A stretch of DNA of 64,000 nucleotides from Bacteroidota bacterium (GCA_009773515.1 WSXX01000006.1:116416-180415); one strand, 5' to 3'. Positions 7,843-17,365 are shown, numbered from the stretch's first letter. Notes: a model not told the origin generated them from the sequence alone. Program-made: numbers and translations.

Positions 7843-10032
7843 TTATCTGATAAACATCAGTTCACGGTACTTTGGTAATGGCCATAGTTCGTTATCAACC
7901 ATAAGTTCCAGTTTATCGGCATGATATCTGATTTCCTCGAAAAATGGCAGCACCATACCCTGATATCCAATTGCCAGATCTTCGGGTGACTCAATCTTAT
8001 TAACTTCTTTACGGGCTTCAACCATCTTCTGAACCTGTTCTTTAATGATTGCTATATGTTCAGATATTTCCTTTATGGTATCAAGTTGATTCTTTGATAA
8101 GGCAACAAAGGTTTTGTTATCTAGCACCTCTTTTAAACCTTTAACATTATCAATAAGCAGATTCTGATACCTGATGGCAATAGGGATGATATGATTTATT
8201 GCCAGATCACCAAGAACACGGGATTCGATCTGAATTTTGCGGATGTAATTTTCGAGCTTTATTTCGTAACGGGCTCTTACTTCACGCTCTGTCAGGATAT
8301 CATGGTCAATAAACATCTGAATTACTTCAGGCTTCAGCAAACTCTTAAGAGCATGAGGAGTGTCGGGGATATTAGACAAACCTCTTTTGGCGGCTTCGTT
8401 TATCCACTCTTCACTGTAGCTGTTCCCTTCAAATCTGATTCGTTTTGATTCAATGATATACTTTCTGATAACGGTGAACATTGCATCTTCTTTGTTCACT
8501 TTTCCCTTAATAAGATCATCCACCTCTGCCCTGAATTTTTTCAACTGATCAGCAACAATAAGGTTCAAACCTATCATAGGTTTAGCACAGCTTGAAGATG
8601 AACCTACAGCCCTGAATTCAAACTTATTACCTGTAAATGCAAATGGAGAAGTTCTGTTACGGTCGGTATTGTCAAGTAGAATTTCCGGAATCCGTGGAAT
8701 ATTAATATTATGTGCTGAGCCTTCACCTGCTTTAGAAACGGCTTTTTTATCAGTTTTCTCAATCAGATCAAGTGTTTCAGAAAGCTGCTTACCAATAAAA
8801 GCAGAAATAATTGCAGGCGGTGCTTCATGAGCTCCTAACCTCAGATCGTTTCCCGAAGTTGCAACATAAGCCCTCAGCACATCGGCGTGGGTATCAACAG
8901 CTTTAAGAATATTGGCCAGAAAAACCAGAAATCTGAGGTTTGATTTTGGCGTTTTACCAGGACTCAGGAGGTTTTCGCCCCCATCAGTACTCATCGACCA
9001 GTTGTTATGCTTTCCTGAACCATTTACACCTGCATATGGTTTTTCGTGAAGTAAAACTGTATAACCGTGGCGTTTACCTACTTTCTCGAGCAAGTGCATC
9101 AACAGCTGATTGTGATCAACAGCCACATTCACTTCTTCATAAACCGGGGCACATTCAAACTGGTTGGGAGCAACTTCATTATGACGTGTTCTTACCGGAA
9201 TGCCAAGCCGATGTGCTTCATATTCAAATTCGCGCATGAAATCAATCACCTTTTCAGGAATAATTCCAAAATAATGATCAGACAACTGCTGATCCTTTGC
9301 ACTGGAATGTCCGAAAAGAGTGCGACCGGTAAGCATAAGATCGGGGCGTGCATTGTATAATGCAGTGTCAACCAGAAAATATTCCTGCTCCCAACCCAAA
9401 GTGGCATAAACCCGGGAAACATTCTTATCGAAATACCTGCAAACTTCGGTTGCTTCGCGGTCAAGAGAAATAGAAGTCTTGAGTAAGGGGGTTTTATAAT
9501 CCAAAGCTTCACCAGTGTAAGAAACAAAAATGGTTGGAATACACAGGGTTTTATCCATTATAAAAGCCGGAGATGTAGGATCCCAGGCAGTATATCCGCG
9601 GGCTTCAAAAGTATTTCTGATTCCTCCGCTGGGGAAACTCGAAGCATCTGGCTCCTGCTGAATTAATTCGTTGGCATTAAATATTTCAATTGCCTTTCCC
9701 TCACCTGTTGGCTGAATAAAAGAGTCGTGCTTTTCAGCGGTGGCGCCGGTTAAAGGATGAAACCAATGGGTAAAATGTGTGGCTCCTTTGCTTAAAGCCC
9801 ACGCTTTCATTGCAGAAGCCACCTGATCGGCGATATTTCTGTCAATCCTGACACCCTTTTCAGCAGCTTTAATAACTGATGAATAAGCTTCACGCGACAT
9901 GTATTCACGCATGGCCAGCTTGTTAAAAGTCATTTCACCGTAATAGTCTGAAACCTTTCCCGGGATATCGTTGAATGGTCTCCTGGGACGTGATATGGCC
10001 AACTCAAGGGCCTTAAATCTGATATTGCTCAT
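7843..10032 (-). CDS. glnN: Glutamine synthetase type III
   Basis: A 729-residue glutamine synthetase, the large dodecameric GSIII form common in Bacteroidota (GSI is ~470 and GSII ~370 residues). It makes glutamine from glutamate, ammonia and ATP in the cytoplasm. Seen in order: the GSIII-specific N-terminus (RPFNDIPGKVSDYYGEMTF), THWFHPLTGATAEKHDSF, GWEQEYFLVD with metal-binding glutamates, RHNEVAPNQFECAPVYEE, NGSGKHNNWSMSTDGGENLL (ATP/ammonia side) and RNRTSPFAFTGNKFEFRAVG, then the long helical C-terminal domain. No amt or glnK/PII gene is next to it, and I see no obvious promoter element. Confidence 0.97.
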   Translation of the reverse strand: MSNIRFKALELAISRPRRPFNDIPGKVSDYYGEMTFNKLAMREYMSREAYSSVIKAAEKGVRIDRNIADQVASAMKAWALSKGATHFTHWFHPLTGATAEKHDSFIQPTGEGKAIEIFNANELIQQEPDASSFPSGGIRNTFEARGYTAWDPTSPAFIMDKTLCIPTIFVSYTGEALDYKTPLLKTSISLDREATEVCRYFDKNVSRVYATLGWEQEYFLVDTALYNARPDLMLTGRTLFGHSSAKDQQLSDHYFGIIPEKVIDFMREFEYEAHRLGIPVRTRHNEVAPNQFECAPVYEEVNVAVDHNQLLMHLLEKVGKRHGYTVLLHEKPYAGVNGSGKHNNWSMSTDGGENLLSPGKTPKSNLRFLVFLANILKAVDTHADVLRAYVATSGNDLRLGAHEAPPAIISAFIGKQLSETLDLIEKTDKKAVSKAGEGSAHNINIPRIPEILLDNTDRNRTSPFAFTGNKFEFRAVGSSSSCAKPMIGLNLIVADQLKKFRAEVDDLIKGKVNKEDAMFTVIRKYIIESKRIRFEGNSYSEEWINEAAKRGLSNIPDTPHALKSLLKPEVIQMFIDHDILTEREVRARYEIKLENYIRKIQIESRVLGDLAINHIIPIAIRYQNLLIDNVKGLKEVLDNKTFVALSKNQLDTIKEISEHIAIIKEQVQKMVEARKEVNKIESPEDLAIGYQGMVLPFFEEIRYHADKLELMVDNELWPLPKYRELMFIR

Positions 10033-10103
10033 GGATTAAAGGGATTTAATGAAACAAAAAACAAAACTGATTACTAAAAGTTTTTCGTATTCAGAAATCT
10101 GCT

Positions 10104-11570
10104 TTAAAATGCGGTTTTTGTGCTATTGGGTTTTGATATAATCAACAAACCAATAAAAGTAATCAGTCCGTTAATGATAAGTAATTCAAAACCAACTTTA
10201 TAGCCATCAAACCATAAGGCAGAATTCTGACTAAAAAAATAACTGATTACCGGAGCAAGGATAGCAACCAGCGGCACCCACTTATCGCGTGATATCCGAT
10301 TGGTAAACAATCCGAAACTATACAACCCCAGCAAAGGGCCATAAGTATAACCGGCAATAGTAAATAGTTTGTTAATGACTGATTCATCATTAATAGCCCT
10401 GAAAAGCAAGATCAGAAAAAACATCAGAATTGCCATGCTGATATGCACAGTTTTTCGGGTTCTGCTGCTCTGCTCTTCGGAAATAAGTTTGTTTCTTTCA
10501 ATTCCCAGAATATCTATACAAAATGCAGTAGTTAATGCGGTTATTGATCCATCGGCGCTTGAATAAGCTGCTGCTACAAGTCCGATTAAGAATATGATTC
10601 CAGCGAAAGCACCGTGATGCTGAAGCGCAATTACAGGAAATAGATCATCAGTTCGCTCAGGAATTGTAATTCCCATTTTTGCTGCATAGATGTAGAGCAA
10701 AGCGCCCATACCTAGAAACAGGAAGTTAACCGGAATCAGCGCCCAGCTCATCATGTAAATGTTTTTCTTCGCGTCCTTCAGATTTCTGCAGGTAAGATTT
10801 TTCTGCATCATATCCTGATCAAGGCCTGTCATGACGATCGCTATAAATGTCCCACTAAAAAACTGCTTAAGAAAGAAACGTTTGTCGTTAACATCCGTAA
10901 TAAACATATCAGAATACCGACTATCCTTAATTTCATGAAACATTGAACTTAGCGTAAAATTCAGTTCACTGAAAATAATATATGCAGAGATCAGCAATGC
11001 GGCTATCATAAATGTTGTTTGAAGGGTATCTGTCCAGACAATAGTGCGGATTCCGCCCCGGAAAGTATAGATAAGAATCAGCCCGATAAACAAAGCAACA
11101 TTCACAACAAATGGGACTCCCCATTGGTCAAAAACGAAAATCTGAAGGACATTCACCACCAGAAAAACCCTGAAAGCGGAACCAATGCTGCGTGAAATCA
11201 GAAAAAAAATTGATCCGGTTTTGTAGGTTACCCTTCCAAAGCGCTGGTCGAGGTATGTATATATTGAAGTAAGATTGCGACTGTAATAAACCGGTAATAA
11301 AACCTGAGCAATAAAAGCATATCCCAAAAGATACCCGAGGACCAGCACCATGTAAGAAAAACCTGATGTTCCTACTTCACCCGGGATTGAAATAAAAGTA
11401 ACACCTGACAAAGAAGCTCCTATCATTCCATAGGCAACAACATACCACGGTGAATTGCGGTTTCCTGTAAAATATGTCTTGTTTGTGGATTTGCGGCCGG
11501 TAATACCGGCGATGACAAAGAGTGTAAGAGAGTAAGCTATAAAAACCGATAGTATGGTTAGTGGATGCAC
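10104..11570 (-). CDS. Sodium:solute symporter (SSS family)
   Basis: 488 residues and about 13 hydrophobic segments, in the SSS/SLC5 fold: GMIGASLSGVTFISIPGEVG near the N-terminus, FRGGIRTIVWTDTLQTTFM, and the AAAYSSADGSITALTTAFCID region. It imports a solute with Na+ across the inner membrane; the substrate cannot be predicted. The start is GTG (MHPLTILSVF) sharing one base with the TAG stop of gmhB (TAGTG), so it is translationally coupled to the heptose operon. Why a symporter is attached to that operon is not clear. Confidence 0.88.
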   Translation of the reverse strand: MHPLTILSVFIAYSLTLFVIAGITGRKSTNKTYFTGNRNSPWYVVAYGMIGASLSGVTFISIPGEVGTSGFSYMVLVLGYLLGYAFIAQVLLPVYYSRNLTSIYTYLDQRFGRVTYKTGSIFFLISRSIGSAFRVFLVVNVLQIFVFDQWGVPFVVNVALFIGLILIYTFRGGIRTIVWTDTLQTTFMIAALLISAYIIFSELNFTLSSMFHEIKDSRYSDMFITDVNDKRFFLKQFFSGTFIAIVMTGLDQDMMQKNLTCRNLKDAKKNIYMMSWALIPVNFLFLGMGALLYIYAAKMGITIPERTDDLFPVIALQHHGAFAGIIFLIGLVAAAYSSADGSITALTTAFCIDILGIERNKLISEEQSSRTRKTVHISMAILMFFLILLFRAINDESVINKLFTIAGYTYGPLLGLYSFGLFTNRISRDKWVPLVAILAPVISYFFSQNSALWFDGYKVGFELLIINGLITFIGLLIISKPNSTKTAF

Positions 11571-12121
11571 TAAGCGTTTGTTGGGTTTAGTACTGTTTGG
11601 CGTGCAAAGGTAAGCAAATCCGGAAAAACAAAATCTATTAAATTTTCATTGTGCTTCGCAATAAGTGGATCACCAATAAAGACTGTCTTCATTTTCAGGC
11701 GTTTACCAAATATCATATCAGATAAAGAATCTCCGACCATGATTGATTTTTTGAATTTAATAAGCTGAAAATCTTTTCTGGCCAACAATCCCATACCAAC
11801 CGAAGGCTTCCGGGTAAAGTGGTTTGATGATTTTAAAAAAGGTGAATGGTAAACTTTATCAATGCGTCCTCCTGAGTTTTTGACTTCCTGAATCATATGA
11901 TTGTGAACGGTTTCCAAGTCAGATCCGGTCATCAATCCCTTACCTATCCCCTGCTGATTGGTAACAACTACAATTGTTCCAAACACTGCGGAAAAGATTT
12001 TAATTGCTTCCAAAGAACCATTCAGAAACTCAAATTCCTGCACAGAGCCCACATAAGCACCAGGCAATCTTTTATTGATTACCCCGTCTCTGTCCAGAAA
12101 CAAAGTCCATGACTTATCCAT
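11570..12121 (-). CDS. gmhB: HAD-family heptose bisphosphate phosphatase (GmhB-like), no zinc-loop cysteines
   Basis: 183 residues. The start at 12121 overlaps the hddC stop by 8 bases and puts the HAD motif FLDRDGVINK at residues 8-17. Motif II is VVTNQQGIGKG; then RKPSVGMG and the motif IV MVGDSLSDM. In the pathway it removes the 7-phosphate from D-glycero-D-manno-heptose 1,7-bisphosphate. Classical GmhB has a zinc loop (CPH...C.CRKP); here the region reads HSPFLKSSNHFTRKP and the whole protein contains no cysteine, so that metal site is absent. Placement between hddC and the symporter, within a gene set for GDP-heptose, supports the assignment despite this. Confidence 0.85.
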   Translation of the reverse strand: MDKSWTLFLDRDGVINKRLPGAYVGSVQEFEFLNGSLEAIKIFSAVFGTIVVVTNQQGIGKGLMTGSDLETVHNHMIQEVKNSGGRIDKVYHSPFLKSSNHFTRKPSVGMGLLARKDFQLIKFKKSIMVGDSLSDMIFGKRLKMKTVFIGDPLIAKHNENLIDFVFPDLLTFARQTVLNPTNA

Positions 12122-12833
12122 TTTCAGTTGTTCCAATTTCATTTTGAGCTCTTTGATAATCTTCGGGAATACCAATATCAAGAAAGTAATCATTAAACAC
12201 CTGACCATAAATGGCCGATGTTGTAATTTGTTTTTCAAGAAAATCTTTTTCAAACGAAAATTTATCAGGCAGTGAGCAAGCCCTGAAATATCGTGATGAA
12301 ATAAGATAAATGCCTCCATTTATAATTCCAGGATCCGCTTTTGCGGATTTTTCGCTGAAAGCAAATAATCTGCCATCCGCATTACATTTAACCTGACCAT
12401 ATCGGGATGCATCGTCAACCATCCGAAGCGCGATTGAAACATCCGCAAGCTTTTCGATATGTCGTTGAAAAAACAAATCGGGATCGATTCTGAACATTGT
12501 ATCTCCATTCAGAACGAGTGCATGGGGAGTTTGAACCAGTGAAAAAGCCTTTTTAATTGCACCTCCGGTACCTAATGGTTCGTTTTCATGAGAATAATGA
12601 ATCTCAAGTTCCTGATAACTATTTCCGAAAAACTGTTTTATTTGTTCTCCCAGATACCCTGTGGAAATGATAACCCTTTTAAATCCGGCAGCTTTGATAA
12701 ACTGCAACTGATGTTCAAGAAATGGTTTCCCGTTAATGGGAGCCATTGCTTTCGGGATATCTCTGACCGCATCGCGAAGACGGGTGCCAAGCCCACCGGC
12801 AAGAATGATGGTATCAGGCAGCTCCATGAACAT
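12114..12833 (-). CDS. hddC: D-glycero-alpha-D-manno-heptose 1-phosphate guanylyltransferase
   Basis: A 239-residue sugar-nucleotide transferase that would activate heptose 1-phosphate with GTP to the GDP sugar. It opens with LAGGLGTRLRDAVRDIPKAM, the pyrophosphorylase signature, followed by FLEHQLQFIKAAGFKRVIIS, the GTGGAIKKAF loop and the metal-binding LNGDTMF. By sequence alone it could be any hexose/heptose 1-phosphate nucleotidyltransferase; HddC is chosen because hddA, gmhA and gmhB are its immediate neighbours. ATG at 12833 or 12827 are both possible. It starts 2 bases after the gmhA stop and overlaps gmhB by 8 bases. Confidence 0.88.
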   Translation of the reverse strand: MFMELPDTIILAGGLGTRLRDAVRDIPKAMAPINGKPFLEHQLQFIKAAGFKRVIISTGYLGEQIKQFFGNSYQELEIHYSHENEPLGTGGAIKKAFSLVQTPHALVLNGDTMFRIDPDLFFQRHIEKLADVSIALRMVDDASRYGQVKCNADGRLFAFSEKSAKADPGIINGGIYLISSRYFRACSLPDKFSFEKDFLEKQITTSAIYGQVFNDYFLDIGIPEDYQRAQNEIGTTENG

Positions 12834-12835
12834 AA

Positions 12836-13414
12836 CTAACGGGGAAAAATTGTTGCTTCGACCAATTCACAAATGATGTGACCAATGGTAATGTGGGATT
12901 CCTGAATCCGTGGCGTGTCCTTTGAAGGAACTTTGATAATTAAATCGCAGATTTCAGCCATTGCTCCACCCGTTTCGCCGGTAAGGCCAATAGAAACAAG
13001 GCCGTTAGCTTTGGCAGCTTCAATTGCTTTAATAATATTTGGTGAGTTCCCTGATGTAGACAGCGCAACCAGAATATCGCCTTTGTTTCCTTTTGCTTTG
13101 ACCAATCTTGCATAAATCTCATCAAACGAATAATCGTTGCCAACTGCTGTAAGATAGCTGGTGTTCACGTGCAGGGCCTCAGCATCAAGGGGTGGCCGAT
13201 CATAATAAAAACGTCCTGAAAACTCAGCAGCCAAATGCTGTGCATCGGCGGCACTTCCCCCATTGCCACAAAACAACACTTTTTGCTTGTTACGGAAAGC
13301 TTCAACCATTTGATCGGTAGCCTGTCCGATCACATTCAGAAGATGTTCATCGGCCATAACTGCAGCTTTTACTGCAACAGAATCCTTTAGAATTTCTATA
13401 ATTCTTTTGTTCAT
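12836..13414 (-). CDS. gmhA: Sedoheptulose 7-phosphate isomerase (phosphoheptose isomerase)
   Basis: 192 residues from the ATG at 13414, chosen because the upstream extension is hydrophobic and not seen in the family. Converts sedoheptulose 7-phosphate to D-glycero-D-manno-heptose 7-phosphate. SIS-domain motifs: FCGNGGSAADAQHLAAEFSG, LSTSGNSPNIIKAIEAA, GLTGETGGAM, and the C-terminal RIQESHITIGHIICELVE, which carries the family's conserved Gln/His. Zinc- and active-site positions look intact. Second gene of the heptose operon; a TAnnTTTG-like element 19-27 bases upstream (13434-13441, minus) could provide an internal promoter. Confidence 0.95.
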   Translation of the reverse strand: MNKRIIEILKDSVAVKAAVMADEHLLNVIGQATDQMVEAFRNKQKVLFCGNGGSAADAQHLAAEFSGRFYYDRPPLDAEALHVNTSYLTAVGNDYSFDEIYARLVKAKGNKGDILVALSTSGNSPNIIKAIEAAKANGLVSIGLTGETGGAMAEICDLIIKVPSKDTPRIQESHITIGHIICELVEATIFPR

Positions 13415-13477
13415 GAGTAAGATTAAGAAGTTGCAAAAGTAACCAAAAAGAAGCAAATATGGGTAACCGTCGGAATG

Positions 13478-14500
13478 TTAAAGTGTCCAGGTGGTTAATC
13501 CTTTGTCGGTAAACTCATAACGCATGGCTTCACCACCAAATTTGCGTAAAGCCTGAATCACACGGGATCTAGCATTTCCCGGACAATAAAAGATCATAAA
13601 ACCGCCACCACCTGCGCCGGAAATTTTGCCTCCGGTAGCTCCGTTAGCTTTGGCTGTGTTGTAGATATCGTCAAGATAGGGGTTGGTGATTTCGTCAGCC
13701 ATTTGCTTTTTAGACTCCCAGCCAAAGTCAAGTATCTCGCCAATTTTATCGAGTTCACCCTTTAGCAGAACTTCCTTCATCATAACACTTTGAATTTTAA
13801 GGTTATGCATTGCATCTATTGACCGTTCGTTTTTATTGAGAACATTTCGGGTCTGGGCCTCAATGATTGTAGAAGACAAGCGGCTAGTTTGCGTATAGAA
13901 AAGAACAAGATTGTGTGACAACTCATTAAGATATGACTCTTTAATTCGTAGTGGATTAACAATCACTTTATCGTTGGACGAAAATTCCATAAAATTAACG
14001 CCGCCGAAAGTTGCTGCATACTGATCCTGCTTACCTCCGGCCATAGCCAGATCATTTCTTTCAATTTCATAGGCCAGTTTTGCAAAGTCATACTCACCCA
14101 TTGGCAGGTTAAGCCATTCAGCAAAAGCACCTAAAATAGCTACAACCAGGGTGGATGAAGTTCCCAACCCTGATCCGGGAGGTGCGTCAACATAGGTGGT
14201 GAGGGTGAACGAAAGCGGGGCTTTGGCAAAATCTTTAACCACCCGGTTATAAATACCCTGATGAAGTTGTAAGCCGCTGTCAACCGGCAGAAAATCGCAT
14301 GAATCAAAGATATACTCCTCACCTTTGTCCAAAGACTGAAGGATAATTTTACCATCATTCGCAGGAACAATAGTTGCGTAAGCGTAGAGGCTTATGGTAG
14401 CATTTAGAATTGCTCCGCCAAAAATGTCAGAGTATGGGGAAACATCTGATCCACCGCCTGCCAAACCAATTCTTAATGGTGCTTTACTTCTTATGATCAT
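13478..14500 (-). CDS. hddA: D-glycero-alpha-D-manno-heptose 7-phosphate kinase (GHMP kinase)
   Basis: 340 residues of the GHMP kinase superfamily, phosphorylating heptose 7-phosphate at C1 in the GDP-heptose branch. Motif 1 is RIGLAGGGSDVSPYSD, motif 2 the ATP loop PPGSGLGTSSTLVVA, motif 3 KISGAGGGGFMIFY; AMAGGKQDQYAATFGGVNFM is also typical of HddA and the related fucose-kinase-like proteins. An alpha-configured 1-phosphate product (HddA) and not the beta one (HldE) is indicated by the GHMP fold and by the hddC partner. First gene of the four heptose genes and 140 bases downstream of the family 4 glycosyltransferase. Confidence 0.92.
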   Translation of the reverse strand: MIIRSKAPLRIGLAGGGSDVSPYSDIFGGAILNATISLYAYATIVPANDGKIILQSLDKGEEYIFDSCDFLPVDSGLQLHQGIYNRVVKDFAKAPLSFTLTTYVDAPPGSGLGTSSTLVVAILGAFAEWLNLPMGEYDFAKLAYEIERNDLAMAGGKQDQYAATFGGVNFMEFSSNDKVIVNPLRIKESYLNELSHNLVLFYTQTSRLSSTIIEAQTRNVLNKNERSIDAMHNLKIQSVMMKEVLLKGELDKIGEILDFGWESKKQMADEITNPYLDDIYNTAKANGATGGKISGAGGGGFMIFYCPGNARSRVIQALRKFGGEAMRYEFTDKGLTTWTL

Positions 14501-14640
14501 TTTACCGGAAGTTTATCAAAAGGTTCAAAGTAACACTATTTTTCTGACAAATGACTTCATATTTGTTTCAACAAGCAAACAAAAACCGCTATGCTGGACG
14601 AAATGAAAATTATTCATTTTCCGATCAAAGCAAATTGAAT

Positions 14641-15792
14641 TTAAGAGAGTTTATATAAATTATCAATGGTATTTAACAAACCATCCCACGAAAAACGAAC
14701 TTTTTCTTTCTTAACATTTTCGATGAACTCTTCTTCCTTATTCCCAATATAGAATTTCGATATTGCTTCAGCTATGTCATTTTGCTCTGGTTCAACAACA
14801 TAGCCAACCTTTCCATCAGGCACCATTTCAGAGAGACCTCCTACCCGGGTGGTTATCATTGGTTTACCAAAATGATATGCAATTTGTGTTACACCACTCT
14901 GAGTTGCATTTTTGTAAGGCTGAACAACAATATCGCTTGCACAAAAATAAAGATAAACTTCACTATTCGGTATAAAACGGGTTTGCAAAACCAATTTATC
15001 GCCAATTCCCAATTTTGAAATTAATTCTGAATACTTGTCTTCGTTTCCATAATATTCCCCGGCAATAAGTAGCTTAATTTTAAGGTCAGAAACTTTAGGA
15101 TTGCTCATTGCTTCAAGCAGTAAGTCCAAACCTTTGTAATCTCTTATAAATCCAAAAAAAAGCAGATAACCGTAGCTTTCATCCATTCCCAATTTCTGTT
15201 TTGCAATTTCCTTAGATACAACAGCCCCAAAATTATCGTAAAGCGGGTGTGGATAATACGCTCTTGGTTTTATCTTATCAAATAAAGACAAGTCGCGAAG
15301 CACCGACTCTGACATTGCAACAAAAGCATCGACTGAACCGGTAAAGTATTTCACCAGCAAACGGTCTCCGGGTCTGCGCTCATGCGGAATAATATTATCT
15401 GTTATTGCAACTATCTTAACTCTTCGTTTTGTTTTCCATTTAATCAGCCTGGCAATACTTCCCAGACATGGCGCCATAAAGGGAATCCAGAACCTGAAAA
15501 TTGCAAGATCCGGGTTTGATTTTGCAATCTCAAAAGCTGTTTTTATCCAATTGAAAGGATTGATTGAGTTAATTCTGACTCTGATTTCAAGTCCTTCGGG
15601 AGGCGGTTCAGTTGAATATTGAGTGGTTCCGGGAAACAAGAATGATGGATATTGAAGGCTGAAAGTGTAAATAATAACCTCGTCACCTCTGACAGAAAAT
15701 GCTTTAGCCAGTCGCTCATTGAAAGTTGAGATTCCGCCACCCCTCAAAGGATATGCCGATCCGATTATCACAACTTTTTTTCTCGCTTCCAT
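14641..15792 (-). CDS. Family 4 (GT-B) glycosyltransferase
   Basis: 383 residues. The N-terminal Rossmann half opens with VVIIGSAYPLRGGGISTFNE (glycine-rich acceptor-side loop) and the C-terminal half has LLFFGFIRDYKGLDLLLEAM, LIAGEYYG, and the nucleotide-sugar region QPYKNATQSGVTQIAYHFGK followed by TRVGGLSEMV. This is the retaining GT4/Glyco_trans_1 layout. No signal peptide or membrane span, so it is probably peripheral on the inner membrane. It lies 23 bases downstream of a family 2 transferase and upstream of the GDP-heptose genes, so it may build a heptose-containing surface glycan. Donor and acceptor cannot be read from the sequence. Confidence 0.9.
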   Translation of the reverse strand: MEARKKVVIIGSAYPLRGGGISTFNERLAKAFSVRGDEVIIYTFSLQYPSFLFPGTTQYSTEPPPEGLEIRVRINSINPFNWIKTAFEIAKSNPDLAIFRFWIPFMAPCLGSIARLIKWKTKRRVKIVAITDNIIPHERRPGDRLLVKYFTGSVDAFVAMSESVLRDLSLFDKIKPRAYYPHPLYDNFGAVVSKEIAKQKLGMDESYGYLLFFGFIRDYKGLDLLLEAMSNPKVSDLKIKLLIAGEYYGNEDKYSELISKLGIGDKLVLQTRFIPNSEVYLYFCASDIVVQPYKNATQSGVTQIAYHFGKPMITTRVGGLSEMVPDGKVGYVVEPEQNDIAEAISKFYIGNKEEEFIENVKKEKVRFSWDGLLNTIDNLYKLS

Positions 15793-15815
15793 TGGAAAAA
15801 TTGTATTCTATGATA

Positions 15816-16751
15816 CTAAATAACTTCCTCAATAAGGTAGTGATTCCGGTCTGTTGAACTCCGGCTGATCAACTCTCCTAAAAAACCTGCCAGAAACAAT
15901 TGAGTTCCAAGCACCATTGCCAACATACCAAAATAAAATAATGGTCTGTCGGTCATCCGGTATTCTGCCATAAATATTTTAGCATAAGCAAGATAAGCTG
16001 CAATTACAAAGCCAATAAAAAACAAAATACTACCTAAAGCTCCAAACAAATGCATTGGTTTACGACCAAAGCGTGACACAAACATAATTGAAATAAGATC
16101 GAGGAAACCGTTAACAAATCGTTCCCATCCGAATTTCGTGACTCCGTATTTACGCTTTTGATGAACAACTACCTTCTCCCCTATTTTCTTAAACCCTGCC
16201 CACTTGGCAATTACAGGAATGTAACGATGCATTTCGCCATATACTTCAATGGCTTTAACCACTTCTTTTCGGTATGCTTTCAGCCCGCAGTTCATGTCGT
16301 GAAGCTTAACTCCTGACATGGCACGTGTTGCAGCATTGTAAAATTTAGATGGGATATTTTTAGTAAGTTTTGAATCGTAACGTTTTTTCTTCCAGCCTGA
16401 TACAAGATCATAACCTTCATTTTTTATCATGTTGAAAAGCCCCGGTATTTCATCCGGACTATCCTGAAGGTCAGAATCCATGGTAATGACAACATCTCCT
16501 GAGGCAAGATCAAAGCCTTTGTTCAACGCTGCTGATTTCCCATAATTCCTTCGAAACTTAATTCCTCGAACCCTTGGGTCTGCAGTGCTGAGATCATGTA
16601 TGATTCTCCATGAGTTGTCGGAACTTCCGTCATCAACAAAAATAACCTCAAACTTGAAGTTATGATCGGTCATAACCCTTTTGATCCAGTCAAAAAGTTC
16701 GGGCAGCGATTCTTCCTCATTATAAACCGGCACTACAATCGAAATATCCAT
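15816..16751 (-). CDS. Family 2 polyprenyl-phosphate glycosyltransferase with two membrane helices
   Basis: 311 residues. The N-terminal GT-A domain has IVVPVYNEEESLPELFDWI, the FVDDGSSDNSW and MDSDLQDSPDEI metal-binding motifs, and the KKRYDSKLTKNIPSKFYN loop; two C-terminal transmembrane helices (about 232-255 and 270-295) follow. This is the DPM1/GtrB/ArnC layout, which transfers a sugar from a nucleotide donor to undecaprenyl phosphate on the cytoplasmic side. The gene is between DUF4199 and the family 4 transferase on the minus strand, 15 and 23 bases away, and is probably in one operon with them. Confidence 0.92.
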   Translation of the reverse strand: MDISIVVPVYNEEESLPELFDWIKRVMTDHNFKFEVIFVDDGSSDNSWRIIHDLSTADPRVRGIKFRRNYGKSAALNKGFDLASGDVVITMDSDLQDSPDEIPGLFNMIKNEGYDLVSGWKKKRYDSKLTKNIPSKFYNAATRAMSGVKLHDMNCGLKAYRKEVVKAIEVYGEMHRYIPVIAKWAGFKKIGEKVVVHQKRKYGVTKFGWERFVNGFLDLISIMFVSRFGRKPMHLFGALGSILFFIGFVIAAYLAYAKIFMAEYRMTDRPLFYFGMLAMVLGTQLFLAGFLGELISRSSTDRNHYLIEEVI

Positions 16752-16766
16752 CAGAAAAATGATTTA

Positions 16767-17342
16767 TTATGATTGAGGAAAGGCGCTGTCAAAGCTGTTG
16801 TCGTTCTTTTTAATAAAAATTGAAACAAGCAACGAAAACACAGTTCCCCATAATGCCATTGAGAAAAGACTTGAAATTGAAATAAATACAGGAGTCATAA
16901 ACATCTTTGTCATCGACATTGCGTCATCAACCTGTTCGTCGGATAATCCCTGTTCAAACATCTTATCTTCGGCAATCTGTGTTAATTTGACCAATTCGCC
17001 CGGATCAAAAAAGCTAAAAAACAAATAGGAATAAATAGCCATTAAAAGTCCGGCAAATACACTTATAAGTACACCTGATCCAAGACTTCTTCCATATGAC
17101 AGAAAACCTCCGCTGCATTTATCGCGAAAAGCAAGGTTTCCCAAAACGATACCTGCTAGCAGTATAACCAAGGAGGCATACTGAACCCAACCGGTCATAG
17201 TTACATCCATCACATATAAAAGCAATGAAAGCAACACCATTGCAACTCCGGCTATGAGTCCGTACTTCAGCGAATTATTCAATAAACTACATTTAACTGC
17301 AGTTGAATCATTCAGGGTTCTTTCTTCATTCTGGGTTTCCAT
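16767..17342 (-). CDS. DUF4199 membrane protein
   Basis: 191 residues with four hydrophobic helices: SLKYGLIAGVAMVLLSLLLY, a following helix with VILLAGIVLGN, GVLISVFAGLLMAIYSYLFF, and a C-terminal pair around SLFSMALWGTVFSLLVSIF. The order, with FRDKCSGGFLSYGRSLGSG between helices 2 and 3, matches the Bacteroidota family DUF4199. Function is unknown; in this phylum it is often found directly before a family 2 glycosyltransferase, as here. It is the first gene of the run and carries a promoter back-to-back with that of the SRP RNA. Confidence 0.85.
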   Translation of the reverse strand: METQNEERTLNDSTAVKCSLLNNSLKYGLIAGVAMVLLSLLLYVMDVTMTGWVQYASLVILLAGIVLGNLAFRDKCSGGFLSYGRSLGSGVLISVFAGLLMAIYSYLFFSFFDPGELVKLTQIAEDKMFEQGLSDEQVDDAMSMTKMFMTPVFISISSLFSMALWGTVFSLLVSIFIKKNDNSFDSAFPQS

Positions 17343-17365
17343 ATCACAAATGATTTTAATTTCTG

